The notes under the pieces: model-generated
Databases searched by the model: none
The model's input: only the letters and a program-made list of their open reading frames with translations
What the model was told of the DNA's origin: nothing
Part shown: piece by piece, positions 16,159-23,591 of the stretch
How the letters are laid out: every line of letters starts with the position of its first letter
Numbering within the stretch: the first letter of the stretch is position 1
Assembly (NCBI RefSeq): GCF_022414535.1
Contig: NZ_JADWYM010000033.1
Coordinates: forward strand, 17,607-81,606
From: Streptomyces sp. MUM 2J
GTDB taxonomy: Bacteria; Actinomycetota; Actinomycetes; Streptomycetales; Streptomycetaceae
Direction of reading: 5' to 3'
DNA: 64,000 nt
Translations under genes and position numbers: made by a program

Positions 16159-16191
16159 CCGCACCCCAGGCGTCCAACCCGTGGGGTGCGG
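16159..16191 (-). terminator. Terminator hairpin of the sulfurtransferase operon
   Basis: CCGCACCCCA (16159-16168) pairs with TGGGGTGCGG (16182-16191), 13-nt loop, about 38 nt past the DUF1416 stop. Confidence 0.65.
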
Positions 16192-16228
16192 CCCTCGGCC
16201 ACTCGTGGCGTGCCGCTCGGGGCCCGCG

Positions 16229-16516
16229 TCAGACCGCGATCGCGACCTCCGCCAGGCCACCCTGCTGGGCTACGACCGTGCGGTCGGCGGTGGCACCGGG
16301 GACGAGGGCACGGAGGGTCCAGGTGCCCTCGGCCGCGTAGAAACGGAACTGTCCGGTGGCGGAGGTCGGGACCTCCGCGGTGAACTCGCCGGTCGAGTCG
16401 AGCAGGCGCACGTAACCCTGCACCGGCTCGCCGTCGCGGGTCACCTGACCCTGGATGGTGGTCTCACCGGGCTTGATCGTGGAGGCGTCGGGGCCGCCGG
16501 CCTTCGCTCCGCACAT
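16229..16516 (-). CDS. DUF1416 (SseC-like) protein
   Basis: A 95-residue protein from ATG 16516, starting MCGAKAGGPDASTIKPGET. The family is a beta-sandwich, carboxypeptidase-regulatory-like domain: the segment ITIQGQV-type strands are followed by VRLLDSTGEFTAEVPTSATG. In mycobacteria sseC genes directly follow the thiosulfate sulfurtransferase cysA, and the same pairing occurs here (about 46 nt after the sulfurtransferase stop). The N-terminal MCG places a Cys at position 2. The biochemical role is unknown; partnership with the sulfurtransferase is inferred from conserved order. Confidence 0.88.
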   Translation of the reverse strand: MCGAKAGGPDASTIKPGETTIQGQVTRDGEPVQGYVRLLDSTGEFTAEVPTSATGQFRFYAAEGTWTLRALVPGATADRTVVAQQGGLAEVAIAV

Positions 16517-16562
16517 TGTCTTTCTCCAGAGGGGTGTTGGACCAGAAGGTCGATCGGTCGGG

Positions 16563-17408
16563 TTACTTGTTGGCGCCGAGCTCGATCGGCACGCCGACGA
16601 GGGAGCCGTACTCGGTCCAGGAACCGTCGTAGTTCTTGACGTTCTCCACGCCGAGCAGCTCGTGCAGGACGAACCAGGTCAGCGCGGAGCGCTCACCGAT
16701 GCGGCAGTAGGCGATGGTGTCCTTGGCCAGGTCGACCTGCTCGTCGGCGTAGAGGGCCTTGAGGTCCTCGTCCGACTTGAAGGTGCCGTCGTCGTTGGCG
16801 TTCTTCGACCACGGGATGTTGCGGGCGGTCGGGACGTGGCCCGGGCGCTGCGACTGCTCCTGCGGCAGGTGGGCCGGGGCGAGCAGCTTGCCGGAGAACT
16901 CGTCGGGCGAGCGCACGTCGACCAGGTTGTACGAGCCGATGGCGGCCACGACGTCGTCCCGGAAGGCGCGGATCGAGGCGTCCTGCGGCTTGGCCTTGTA
17001 CGCCGTCCTGGGACGCTCGGGCACCTCGTGACCGGCGACGAGCTCGCGGGCGTCGAGCTCCCACTTCTTGCGGCCACCGTCGAGAAGCTTGACGTTCCCG
17101 TGGCCGTAGAGCTTGAAGTACCAGTACGCGTAGGAGGCGAACCAGTTGTTGTTGCCGCCGTAGAGGATCACCGTGTGGTCGTTGGCGATGCCCTTGTCGG
17201 ACAGGAGCTTCTCGAAGCCCTCCTGGTCGACGAAGTCACGGCGGACCGGGTCCTGGAGGTCCTGGGTCCAGTCGATCCGGATCGCGTTCCTGATGTGGTT
17301 CTTCTCGTAGGCGGAGGTGTCCTCGTCGACCTCGACGATGGCGATCGTCGAGTCGTCCAGGTGCTCCTGCAGCCAGTCGGCGTCGACCAGGACGTCGCTG
17401 CGGCTCAT
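16563..17408 (-). CDS. Thiosulfate sulfurtransferase (rhodanese)
   Basis: A 281-residue protein from ATG 17408 (MSRSDVLVDADWLQEHLDD). It has two tandem rhodanese domains: an N-terminal inactive one with HIRNAIRIDWTQDLQD, and a C-terminal one with the active-site loop YCRIGERS, the Cys carrying the persulfide. It moves sulfur from thiosulfate to thiophilic acceptors, including cyanide, in the cytoplasm. Size is typical of CysA/SseA. It heads an operon with DUF1416 and is preceded by a leader peptide and hairpin (17511-17611) that suggest sulfur- or cysteine-dependent control. Confidence 0.92.
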   Translation of the reverse strand: MSRSDVLVDADWLQEHLDDSTIAIVEVDEDTSAYEKNHIRNAIRIDWTQDLQDPVRRDFVDQEGFEKLLSDKGIANDHTVILYGGNNNWFASYAYWYFKLYGHGNVKLLDGGRKKWELDARELVAGHEVPERPRTAYKAKPQDASIRAFRDDVVAAIGSYNLVDVRSPDEFSGKLLAPAHLPQEQSQRPGHVPTARNIPWSKNANDDGTFKSDEDLKALYADEQVDLAKDTIAYCRIGERSALTWFVLHELLGVENVKNYDGSWTEYGSLVGVPIELGANK

Positions 17409-17510
17409 GCTCGTTCTCCTCCGGGGCAGTCGCGGCGGGGGTGTGCAGGTGAGAGGGGTGCGCGCTCAGGGGGAGCAACGCACGGATGCCCTGGGACAGG
17501 GCGCGGGAAA

Positions 17511-17529
17511 CGGAAGGCGATGCCTTCCG
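17511..17529 (-). terminator. Hairpin just after the leader peptide, possible attenuator
   Basis: CGGAAGGC (17511-17518) pairs with GCCTTCCG (17522-17529) over a 3-nt loop, 1-2 nt past the leader peptide stop and about 100 nt before the sulfurtransferase start. A translating or stalled ribosome on the leader peptide would cover or free it. Confidence 0.55.
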
Positions 17530-17530
17530 G

Positions 17531-17611
17531 TCAGAACGGGCGACAGAGCATGGCGGCAACGCGGCACAGGTCCACTGCCCGCCGCTTCGTGAGATCCGCC
17601 TGTCGCTTCAT
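17531..17611 (-). CDS. 26-residue Cys-containing leader peptide
   Basis: ATG 17611 opens a 27-codon frame ending in TGA 17531-17533. The peptide begins MKRQADLTKRRAVDL and continues CRVAAMLCRPF. This matches the short leader peptides I know from Streptomyces sulfur and cysteine genes (basic start, conserved RRAVDLCRVAAMLCR core, two Cys). It lies about 120 nt upstream of the sulfurtransferase. TACGAT (17619-17624) is 7 nt before the ATG, so the transcript may begin at the start codon. Likely role: a cis sensor of Cys supply through translation at the two Cys codons, coupled to the hairpin that follows. Confidence 0.75.
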   Translation of the reverse strand: MKRQADLTKRRAVDLCRVAAMLCRPF

Positions 17612-17618
17612 GCCGTCG

Positions 17619-17648
17619 ATCGTAGGGAGGGACAGGCGGACATGTCAC
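17619..17648 (-). promoter_or_regulatory. Promoter of the leader peptide-sulfurtransferase operon
   Basis: On the minus strand, GTGACA (17643-17648) and TACGAT (17619-17624) are 18 nt apart, resembling -35 and -10 boxes. The -10 ends 7 nt before the leader ATG. Confidence 0.55.
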
Positions 17649-17659
17649 CGGCGTGTCAT

Positions 17660-17674
17660 ATCGCGAGACGCGAT
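17660..17674. promoter_or_regulatory. Palindrome ATCGCG-AGA-CGCGAT
   Basis: A perfect 6-3-6 inverted repeat starting 11 nt upstream of the -35 box of the leader peptide promoter. The position suits an activator or repressor operator; the regulator is not identifiable here. Confidence 0.45.
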
Positions 17675-17826
17675 CGTCCGCATTCTGGATAAAGTGACGC
17701 TTCCGGGAGGCCGGGCGGGGCCCCCGGACGCATCCTCCCCGGCCTCACTTCTGAGGCGCGGACGAAGGCGTCTCACCCACTGGACGCGCGCCCGTCCGGC
17801 CTGCGTCTCGACCCGTCGGGCCGGAC

Positions 17827-18555
17827 CTACCCGGCCAGACGGACGTGGGAGCCCTTCACCGTGATCCGCACCCCGTCCGGCTCCGCCTCGACCTTGTCCA
17901 GCTTGATGCCGCCCGGAAGCCTCTCGATCCGCTGCTCGAAGTCGGTGACCGAACGGACCTGGCTCTCCGCGAAGCGCAGACCGCCGAAGTCGGGGAGGGT
18001 GTCGGCGTGGACGCGGACGGTGTCGTCCTCGGCCGTGACGGAGGACAGCACGTAGGCCGTGCGCTCCAGGCCGAGGGCGGAGACCTTCACCTTGACCTTG
18101 ATCTTGCCGTTGCCGCCGTCGGACAGGCCGATCACCTCGGCGGTCGCCGGGCCGATCTGGCGTGGCTCGGTCCTGGCGGCCTTCAGCAGTTCGGCGTAGC
18201 CGATCGAGGCGGTGCCGCTCGCGGAGTCGGCCGTGGCGGAGCTGTGGTCACCGGAGAACTCGACGCCCTTCATGACGGCGTCGAGGTCGTCGATGCGGAC
18301 GGTGCCACCGTTCGTGCCGGTGTCCGCCCGGTAGTCCTCGATGCCGACCTCGACCTCGTCCAGCGAGCCGCCGGCCAGCTGGGTGAGGAAGGGGAAGCCC
18401 TTGATCGACACGTCCGGCGTGGCGGCCAGGTTCTCGCTGCTTCTCAGCTTGTCGGCCGCCTCACCCTCGGCGAAGTGCACGGCCAGCCGGTCCGCCAGCA
18501 CGAACAGGCCCCCGAGGACCACGACGACGATCAGCAGTGTTCGCAGTGCGCGCAT
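17827..18555 (-). CDS. DUF2993 membrane-anchored protein
   Basis: A 242-residue protein from ATG 18555 (MRALRTLLIVVVVLGGLFVLADRL). One N-terminal helix (about 5-24) acts as an anchor or signal. The rest is an extracytoplasmic beta-rich LmeA-like (DUF2993) domain with ISIKGFPFLTQLAGG-type core (VSIKGFPFLTQL) and LDEVEVGIEDYRADTG. In mycobacteria LmeA is needed for lipoglycan (mannan) elongation. In Streptomyces the substrate is unknown. Codons upstream of 18555 in the same frame are atypical. A minus-strand monocistron. Confidence 0.82.
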   Translation of the reverse strand: MRALRTLLIVVVVLGGLFVLADRLAVHFAEGEAADKLRSSENLAATPDVSIKGFPFLTQLAGGSLDEVEVGIEDYRADTGTNGGTVRIDDLDAVMKGVEFSGDHSSATADSASGTASIGYAELLKAARTEPRQIGPATAEVIGLSDGGNGKIKVKVKVSALGLERTAYVLSSVTAEDDTVRVHADTLPDFGGLRFAESQVRSVTDFEQRIERLPGGIKLDKVEAEPDGVRITVKGSHVRLAG

Positions 18556-18658
18556 ATGCGGTGCAGCCCCCCGGACGGCGGTCGACGACCACCCACGGTA
18601 ACGCTCTGCGGGGAGCTCCGCGGGTTTGTCGATCAGCTGTGACAGACGCCGGCAGCGG

Positions 18659-19942
18659 CTACCCCAGCGCCCGGCCCAGCACGTACACCACCGGAGCCGC
18701 CGCCGACAGCGGCAGGGCCACACCCGCCGTGAAGTGCACGAAACGGGAGGGGTAGTCGTAGCTCGCCACCCGGTGCCCGATCAACGCGCACGCCGCGGCG
18801 CTCGCGCCGAGCAGCGCACCTCCCCCGCCCATGCCGGTCGCCCCGCCGACGGCGATCCCCGCGCCGGCCGCGGCCAGCAGCGCGACCACCAGGGAGGCGG
18901 GGGTGGCCATGGGAAGCGCCCGCGCGACCACCGCGGCGGAGACCGCGACCGCCCCCACCGACACGGCGTCCGGCGCGGCCGCGAGGTATCCGGTGGCGAT
19001 GATCGCCAGGGCTGACGAGACGACGGTCGCCATGAGGCCGTACATGCGCTCGTCGGGGTCCGCGTGCGAGCGCAGCTGGAGCACGAGGCAGAGCAGCACC
19101 CAGACCCCGAGCGTGCCGAGGATCGCGGCGGGCCCGTGCTCGCGCCCGGCGACCGAGACGGCCGCGTCGGCGGCCAGGGCGCCGAGGAAGGCCAGCGCGA
19201 TGCCCTGCCGGGCCGGCCACATGCCGTTCAGACGGAACCAGCCCGCCGCCGTGACCGCCTGGAGCGCCACCAGCGGGACGAGCAGCGCGTACGACCCGAT
19301 CGCCGCCGCCCCCGACAGCAGCAGGCCGAGCAGCGCGGTGAGCGCCGCGGGCTGCATGCCGGGCTCGATGATCGGTGAACGCCCCTCCAGGCGGGCCCGC
19401 TGGGAGTCGGTGATCCGGGCGTTGCCGGAGAGCGTGGCGGGCCCGTAGCCGGGCCCGGACGCCTCACCGGCGGCGCCGGCGGGCGCCTGCGGCTGCGGCT
19501 GCTCCTCCGGCAGCGGCTGAGCCTGCCGCGGGGGGTGCTGCGCCTGCGGTGCGTGGGGCGCGGGATGCACGGGCGCGTAGGCGTGGTGCGGTGGGGCGTC
19601 GTGCCCCTGCGGCGGCAGGTAGGCCGTCTCCGTCGACTCCGGCGCGGCGACCGGCTGCTGCAGCTGGGTCTCCCAGGTCTGCCCCTGCCACTGCTGGGTG
19701 TGCTGCAGGGGATCCTCGCCGGGCGCCTGCGGCTGCTGGGGCCACCCTTGCTGCTGCGACCACTGCTCCTGCGCCGGCCACCCCTGCTGCTGTGCGTACG
19801 GGTCCTGACCGTCGTAGGGCTCGGGCCGGGCCTGGTGCGGCTGATACGGCTGCTGATGTGTCTGATACGGCTGATGTGTCTGATACGGCTGATGTGTCTG
19901 ATACGGCTGCTGATGCGGCTGCTGGTACGGCCGGTCGGTCAT
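18659..19942 (-). CDS. Polytopic membrane protein with Gln/Tyr/Pro-rich repeat head
   Basis: A 427-residue protein from ATG 19942. Residues 1-165 are low complexity, opening with several copies of the hexapeptide PYQTHQ, then QQ, PQ and HAP-rich sequence and no predicted fold. Residues about 195-427 contain about eight hydrophobic helices separated by short loops, with LRSHADPDERMYGLM in the middle. No transporter motif is recognised. The head is likely a cytoplasmic disordered region that may mediate clustering. It is 7 nt downstream of the MoaD-like gene and probably cotranscribed with it. Confidence 0.75.
   Translation of the reverse strand: MTDRPYQQPHQQPYQTHQPYQTHQPYQTHQQPYQPHQARPEPYDGQDPYAQQQGWPAQEQWSQQQGWPQQPQAPGEDPLQHTQQWQGQTWETQLQQPVAAPESTETAYLPPQGHDAPPHHAYAPVHPAPHAPQAQHPPRQAQPLPEEQPQPQAPAGAAGEASGPGYGPATLSGNARITDSQRARLEGRSPIIEPGMQPAALTALLGLLLSGAAAIGSYALLVPLVALQAVTAAGWFRLNGMWPARQGIALAFLGALAADAAVSVAGREHGPAAILGTLGVWVLLCLVLQLRSHADPDERMYGLMATVVSSALAIIATGYLAAAPDAVSVGAVAVSAAVVARALPMATPASLVVALLAAAGAGIAVGGATGMGGGGALLGASAAACALIGHRVASYDYPSRFVHFTAGVALPLSAAAPVVYVLGRALG
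19853..19906. repeat. Three perfect 18-bp tandem repeats
   Basis: Units 19853-19870, 19871-19888 and 19889-19906 (CTGATGTGTCTGATACGG) encode PYQTHQ on the minus strand, with degenerate copies on both sides. Likely variable in copy number between strains. Confidence 0.85.
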
Positions 19943-19949
19943 CGGTGGG

Positions 19950-20204
19950 TCACCCTCCTGCGAAGGGCGGGAGCACCTCGACCGTGCCGCCCTCGGTCAG
20001 CCGTACCGTCTCGTGCCCGCGCGTGCCCACGGGATCGCCGTCGACGAGGAAGGAGCAGCGCTGGAGCACCCGCACGAGTTCGCCGGGGTGCTGCGCCCGC
20101 ACGGCTCCCAGCGCGTCGGCGAGGGTGTCCGCGTCATGCGGCTCCTCGGCGACCCCGGCCGCGGCCTTGGCGGCGGCCCAGTAGCGCACCGTGACCTTTG
20201 CCAT
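19950..20204 (-). CDS. MoaD/ThiS-family sulfur carrier protein
   Basis: An 84-residue ubiquitin-like protein from ATG 20204 (MAKVTVRYWAAAKAAAG). It ends in PPFAGG, the C-terminal Gly-Gly that is adenylated and thiocarboxylated in MoaD and ThiS, just before the stop. Length is typical. The C-terminal VEVLPPFAGG points to molybdopterin synthase small subunit rather than ThiS, but no moaE or moeB is in view, so another pathway is possible. It precedes the polytopic membrane gene by 7 nt. ATG 20204 is preferred because the fold starts there. Confidence 0.85.
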   Translation of the reverse strand: MAKVTVRYWAAAKAAAGVAEEPHDADTLADALGAVRAQHPGELVRVLQRCSFLVDGDPVGTRGHETVRLTEGGTVEVLPPFAGG

Positions 20205-20243
20205 CTCGTCCCTCACGTCGGTTCGGCAGTGAACACCGTCAGG

Positions 20244-21107
20244 CTAGCCGCCCCGTACGACGGCCCAGCGCGCGATACGCCCCAGCAGCTCGTCATCGGC
20301 CGCGTGCTCGGCGTGCCCCATGCCCGCCTCCAGCCAGAGTTCGCCGTGGTCACCGGCGGCCTCGGCCAGCATGCGGGGATGGTCCAGGGGGAAGTAGCCG
20401 TCCCGGTCGCCGTGGACGACCAGGAGGGGTGCCGGGGCGATCCGGGGCACCGCCTCCACCGGGGAGAGCGGGACGGGTTCCCACTGCCGGTGGTGGATGC
20501 GGGTGCGGAACCCGAGGCGGCCCACCAGCCGGCCCGCCGGCCGGGTCACCAGCCAGTGCAGCCGGCGCATGGGGGCCGTGCCCCGGTAGTACCAGCGGGC
20601 GGGCGCACTGACGGAGACGACGGCGTCCGTGCGCGCCTCGTGCTCCCGCGCGGTGCCGGGACCGTACAGCGCGGCGTGCCGCAGCACCACCGAGCCGCCC
20701 ATGGAGAAACCGACGGTGACCACGCGCGCGTGGCCGAGTCCGCGCGCCCAGGCGACGGCGGCGGCCAGGTCGAGCACCTCGCGGTCGCCCACGGTGGACC
20801 GCCCGCCCGACGCCCCGTGGCCGCGGAAGGAGAAGGTGACCACGGCGCCGTACCGCGCGAACGCCGCCGCGGCGCGGCGTACGTGCGGCCGGTCCGCGTC
20901 GCCGGTGAACCCGTGGGCGATCACGAACACCGGACCGCTTCCAGGTGAAGCCGCGGCGTCGCCCGCGGTCGTTCCCGGGTCGTACACGGCGTCGATCGTC
21001 ACGCCGTCGGCCGTGCTCAGAAACGTACGGACGGACGTCCGCCCACCCGTCTCACTCCTCGGACGAACGGCGGAACGCGCCACATGACCTGCCGGACCTG
21101 AGCTCAT
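20244..21107 (-). CDS. Alpha/beta hydrolase
   Basis: Up to 287 residues from ATG 21107; a start at the GTG nine codons in is also possible. The catalytic elements are visible: oxyanion segment VIAHGFTGDADRPH, nucleophile elbow VGFSMGGSVVL (GxSxG), Asp in LVVHGDRDGYFP and His in MGHAEHA. This is a serine esterase/peptidase-like cytoplasmic enzyme of the DUF/dienelactone-hydrolase-like group; substrate unknown. It is divergent from glnR, sharing a 180-bp intergenic region, and lies 40 nt upstream of the MoaD-like gene. Confidence 0.85.
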   Translation of the reverse strand: MSSGPAGHVARSAVRPRSETGGRTSVRTFLSTADGVTIDAVYDPGTTAGDAAASPGSGPVFVIAHGFTGDADRPHVRRAAAAFARYGAVVTFSFRGHGASGGRSTVGDREVLDLAAAVAWARGLGHARVVTVGFSMGGSVVLRHAALYGPGTAREHEARTDAVVSVSAPARWYYRGTAPMRRLHWLVTRPAGRLVGRLGFRTRIHHRQWEPVPLSPVEAVPRIAPAPLLVVHGDRDGYFPLDHPRMLAEAAGDHGELWLEAGMGHAEHAADDELLGRIARWAVVRGG

Positions 21108-21129
21108 GTGGGCTATTCTGCTGGGCAGA

Positions 21130-21161
21130 GGATCCGGGCATCGTGGCCCCCGGGTCCTTTT
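21130..21161 (+). terminator. Terminator-like hairpin with T tract upstream of glnR
   Basis: GGATCCGGG (21130-21138) pairs with CCCGGGTCC (21149-21157; one G-T pair), followed by TTTT. No plus-strand gene ends upstream, so it would stop transcripts that start at once before it, about 130 nt before the glnR ATG. A TATTCT box at 21113-21118 could start such an RNA. Confidence 0.6.
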
Positions 21162-21289
21162 GTGCTTTCGGAAGCGTTGTATACGAAGCGGGAAACCTCA
21201 GGTGACCGCGGGTGTACGGGGCCCCGGGATCGCAGAGCAGGTGCTGTGCCGAACAACGTCCTCGCAGGGACCGAGGAGGAACCAGACGT

Positions 21290-22069
21290 ATGAGTTCTCT
21301 GCTGCTCCTGACCAACGCCCTCCAGCCGTCGACGGAGGTGCTCCCCGCGCTCGGCCTGCTGCTGCACAACGTGCGGGTCGCCCCGGCGGAGGGCCCCGCC
21401 CTCGTCGACACCCCCGGCGCCGACGTCATCCTGATCGACGGCCGCCGTGACCTGCCCCAGGTGCGCAGCCTGTGCCAGCTGCTGCGCTCCACGGGCCCCG
21501 GCTGTCCACTCGTCCTCATCGTCACCGAGGGCGGCCTCGCCGCCGTCACCGCCGACTGGGGCATCGACGACGTCCTGCTCGACACCGCAGGTCCCGCCGA
21601 GGTGGAGGCCCGTCTGCGGCTGGCCATGGGCCGGCAGCAGATCGTCAACGACGACTCCCCGATGGAGATCCGCAACGGCGACCTGTCGGTGGACGAGGCG
21701 ACCTACTCGGCCAAGCTCAAGGGCCGCGTCCTGGACCTCACCTTCAAGGAGTTCGAGCTCCTGAAGTACCTGGCCCAGCACCCCGGCCGGGTCTTCACCC
21801 GGGCGCAGCTGCTCCAGGAGGTCTGGGGCTACGACTACTTCGGCGGCACGCGCACCGTCGACGTGCACGTACGACGGCTGCGCGCCAAGCTCGGCCCCGA
21901 GCACGAGTCGCTGATCGGAACCGTGCGAAACGTCGGTTATCGATTCGTTACACCTGAAAAGGTGGAGCGCGCCGCCGAAGAGGCCAAGGCCAAGGCGGAG
22001 CGGGCAAAAGTAAAGGAAAAGGACAATCAGGCGCCCGCGGAGGCCGCCGAGGTGGCCGCGGACGCCTAG
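21290..22069 (+). CDS. glnR: GlnR, global nitrogen regulator (atypical OmpR-type)
   Basis: A 259-residue protein from ATG 21290 with CGAGGAGGAACC upstream. The N-terminal receiver (1-110) keeps Asp50 (VILID) but lacks the other acidic pocket residues, as in characterised GlnR, which dimerises without phosphorylation. The C-terminal winged helix (about 130-225) has TFKEFELLKYLAQHPG and TVDVHVRRLRAKLG. A Lys/Ala/Glu-rich tail follows. It activates ammonium assimilation genes and regulates phosphate-nitrogen crosstalk with PhoP, whose regulon genes lie further right. The first 225 residues look essentially identical to the S. coelicolor protein. Confidence 0.95.
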   Translation: MSSLLLLTNALQPSTEVLPALGLLLHNVRVAPAEGPALVDTPGADVILIDGRRDLPQVRSLCQLLRSTGPGCPLVLIVTEGGLAAVTADWGIDDVLLDTAGPAEVEARLRLAMGRQQIVNDDSPMEIRNGDLSVDEATYSAKLKGRVLDLTFKEFELLKYLAQHPGRVFTRAQLLQEVWGYDYFGGTRTVDVHVRRLRAKLGPEHESLIGTVRNVGYRFVTPEKVERAAEEAKAKAERAKVKEKDNQAPAEAAEVAADA

Positions 22070-22188
22070 GAAGCGCTCCCATCGACGACCCGGTGGGGGT
22101 GCGGGGGCGTTGCTTCCGCACACTCCGCCCCTCATCCAAGCCCTGATACGCCCTGCCCAGAGCGGGTCTCTCCGCGTAGACTCCGCGC

Positions 22189-23211
22189 GTGGCCAAGGTG
22201 ACTAGGGACGATGTGGCGCGACTGGCGGGGACTTCCACCGCCGTGGTCAGCTATGTCATCAACAACGGACCCCGGCCGGTCGCCCCGGCCACGCGCGAGC
22301 GCGTCCTCGCCGCGATCAAGGAGCTGGGGTACCGGCCCGACCGGGTCGCCCAGGCGATGGCGTCACGGCGCACCGACCTCATAGGCCTGATCATCCCCGA
22401 CGCCCGCCAGCCCTTCTTCGGGGAGATGGCGCACGCCGTCGAGTGGGCTGCCGCCGAGCGCGGAAAGATGGTGCTGGTCGGCAACACCGACTACGTCGGC
22501 GAACGCGAGGTGCACTACCTGCGGGCCTTCCTGGGCATGCGGGTCTCCGGCCTGATCCTCGTCTCACACGCGCTGAACGACCTCGCCGCCGCCGAGATCG
22601 AGGCCTGGGACGCCCGCGTGGTGCTGCTGCACGAGCGGCCCGAGGCCATCGACGACGTCGCGGTGGTCACCGACGACCTCGGCGGCGCCCAGCTCGCCGT
22701 GCGGCACCTGCTGGAGCACGGCCACGCGTACGTGGCCTGTATGGGCGGCACCGCCGAGACCCCGGCGGTCGGCGACCCGGTCTCCGACCACGTCGAGGGC
22801 TGGCGGCGTGCCATGGACGAGGCGGGCATATCCACCGAGGGCCGGCTGTTCGAGGCGCCGTACAACCGCTACGACGCCTATCGGATCGCCCTGGAGATCC
22901 TCTCCGGCCCGAACCGGCCGCCCGCGGTCTTCTGCTCCACCGACGACCAGGCGCTCGGCGTGCTCCGCGCCGCCCGCGAGCTGCGCATCGACGTGCCGGG
23001 GGAGCTGGCGGTGGCCGGCTTCGACGACATCAAGGAGGCCGCGCTGGCGGACCCGCCGCTGACGACGGTCGCCTCGGACCGGTCGGCGATGGCCCGCGCC
23101 GCGGTCGACCTCGTCCTCGACGACGGGCTGCGGGTGGCCGGATCACGACGCGAGCGGCTGAAGGTGTTCCCGTCGCGGCTGGTGGTACGGGGGTCCTGCG
23201 GCTGCGGGTGA
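22189..23211 (+). CDS. LacI-family transcriptional regulator
   Basis: A 340-residue protein from GTG 22189. Residues 1-60 are a LacI helix-turn-helix (VTRDDVARLAGTSTAVVSYV, hinge YRPDRVAQAMA). Residues 65-330 form the periplasmic-binding-like sugar domain with LIGLIIPDARQPFF and FCSTDDQALGVL, and a short C-terminal GSCGCG. Effector unknown. A TAGACT box (22177-22182) lies 6 nt before the GTG with no ribosome site, so translation may be leaderless. It lies downstream of glnR in the same direction but separated by 119 nt with an imperfect hairpin. Confidence 0.9.
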   Translation: MAKVTRDDVARLAGTSTAVVSYVINNGPRPVAPATRERVLAAIKELGYRPDRVAQAMASRRTDLIGLIIPDARQPFFGEMAHAVEWAAAERGKMVLVGNTDYVGEREVHYLRAFLGMRVSGLILVSHALNDLAAAEIEAWDARVVLLHERPEAIDDVAVVTDDLGGAQLAVRHLLEHGHAYVACMGGTAETPAVGDPVSDHVEGWRRAMDEAGISTEGRLFEAPYNRYDAYRIALEILSGPNRPPAVFCSTDDQALGVLRAARELRIDVPGELAVAGFDDIKEAALADPPLTTVASDRSAMARAAVDLVLDDGLRVAGSRRERLKVFPSRLVVRGSCGCG

Positions 23212-23591
23212 GCCCCCGGGGAGATCCCGCGTGACCAGCGCCGCCGCCGGAGCCCGGCCACAACCCTCCGGGGAGCTTCGGGGACGGGGAAGTCCTTCAG
23301 GCATCAGGGAGTCCTTCGGGCGTCGGGGAGCCCTCCGAGGAGGCCTTTCGGGGCTCCGGCCGGGAGCACCGGGAGCCTTCCCGCGTGCCGGCTCCTTCGA
23401 CGGGACTTCGGCCGTGCGGTTCCGGGGGGCACCAGGACCGCCCCGGGCTTTCGCCGGGTGCTGTCCGAGAGGTGCACCAGAGCTGCGCAGGAGCAGCCGA
23501 GGGCGGGCTTCATATCGGGCATACGAGGTTCTGCCGGGCTTCTCAGACAGGACTCAGGAAGCTCTCATGGTCGGTGACGAAGCTCGGTGGC
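23212..23591 (+). promoter_or_regulatory. Upstream region of the HtrA-like protease gene
   Basis: 380 bp without a supportable gene. It contains loose repeats of GGGGAG-C-TTCGGG type motifs (23270-23360). The stretch 23515-23590 directly precedes the protease and holds an in-frame alternative GTG at 23577. Confidence 0.4.

Noticed and set aside
19853..19906. Regular short repeats considered as a CRISPR array
   Set aside because: The copies are contiguous 18-bp units inside a coding frame, with no spacers and no cas genes.
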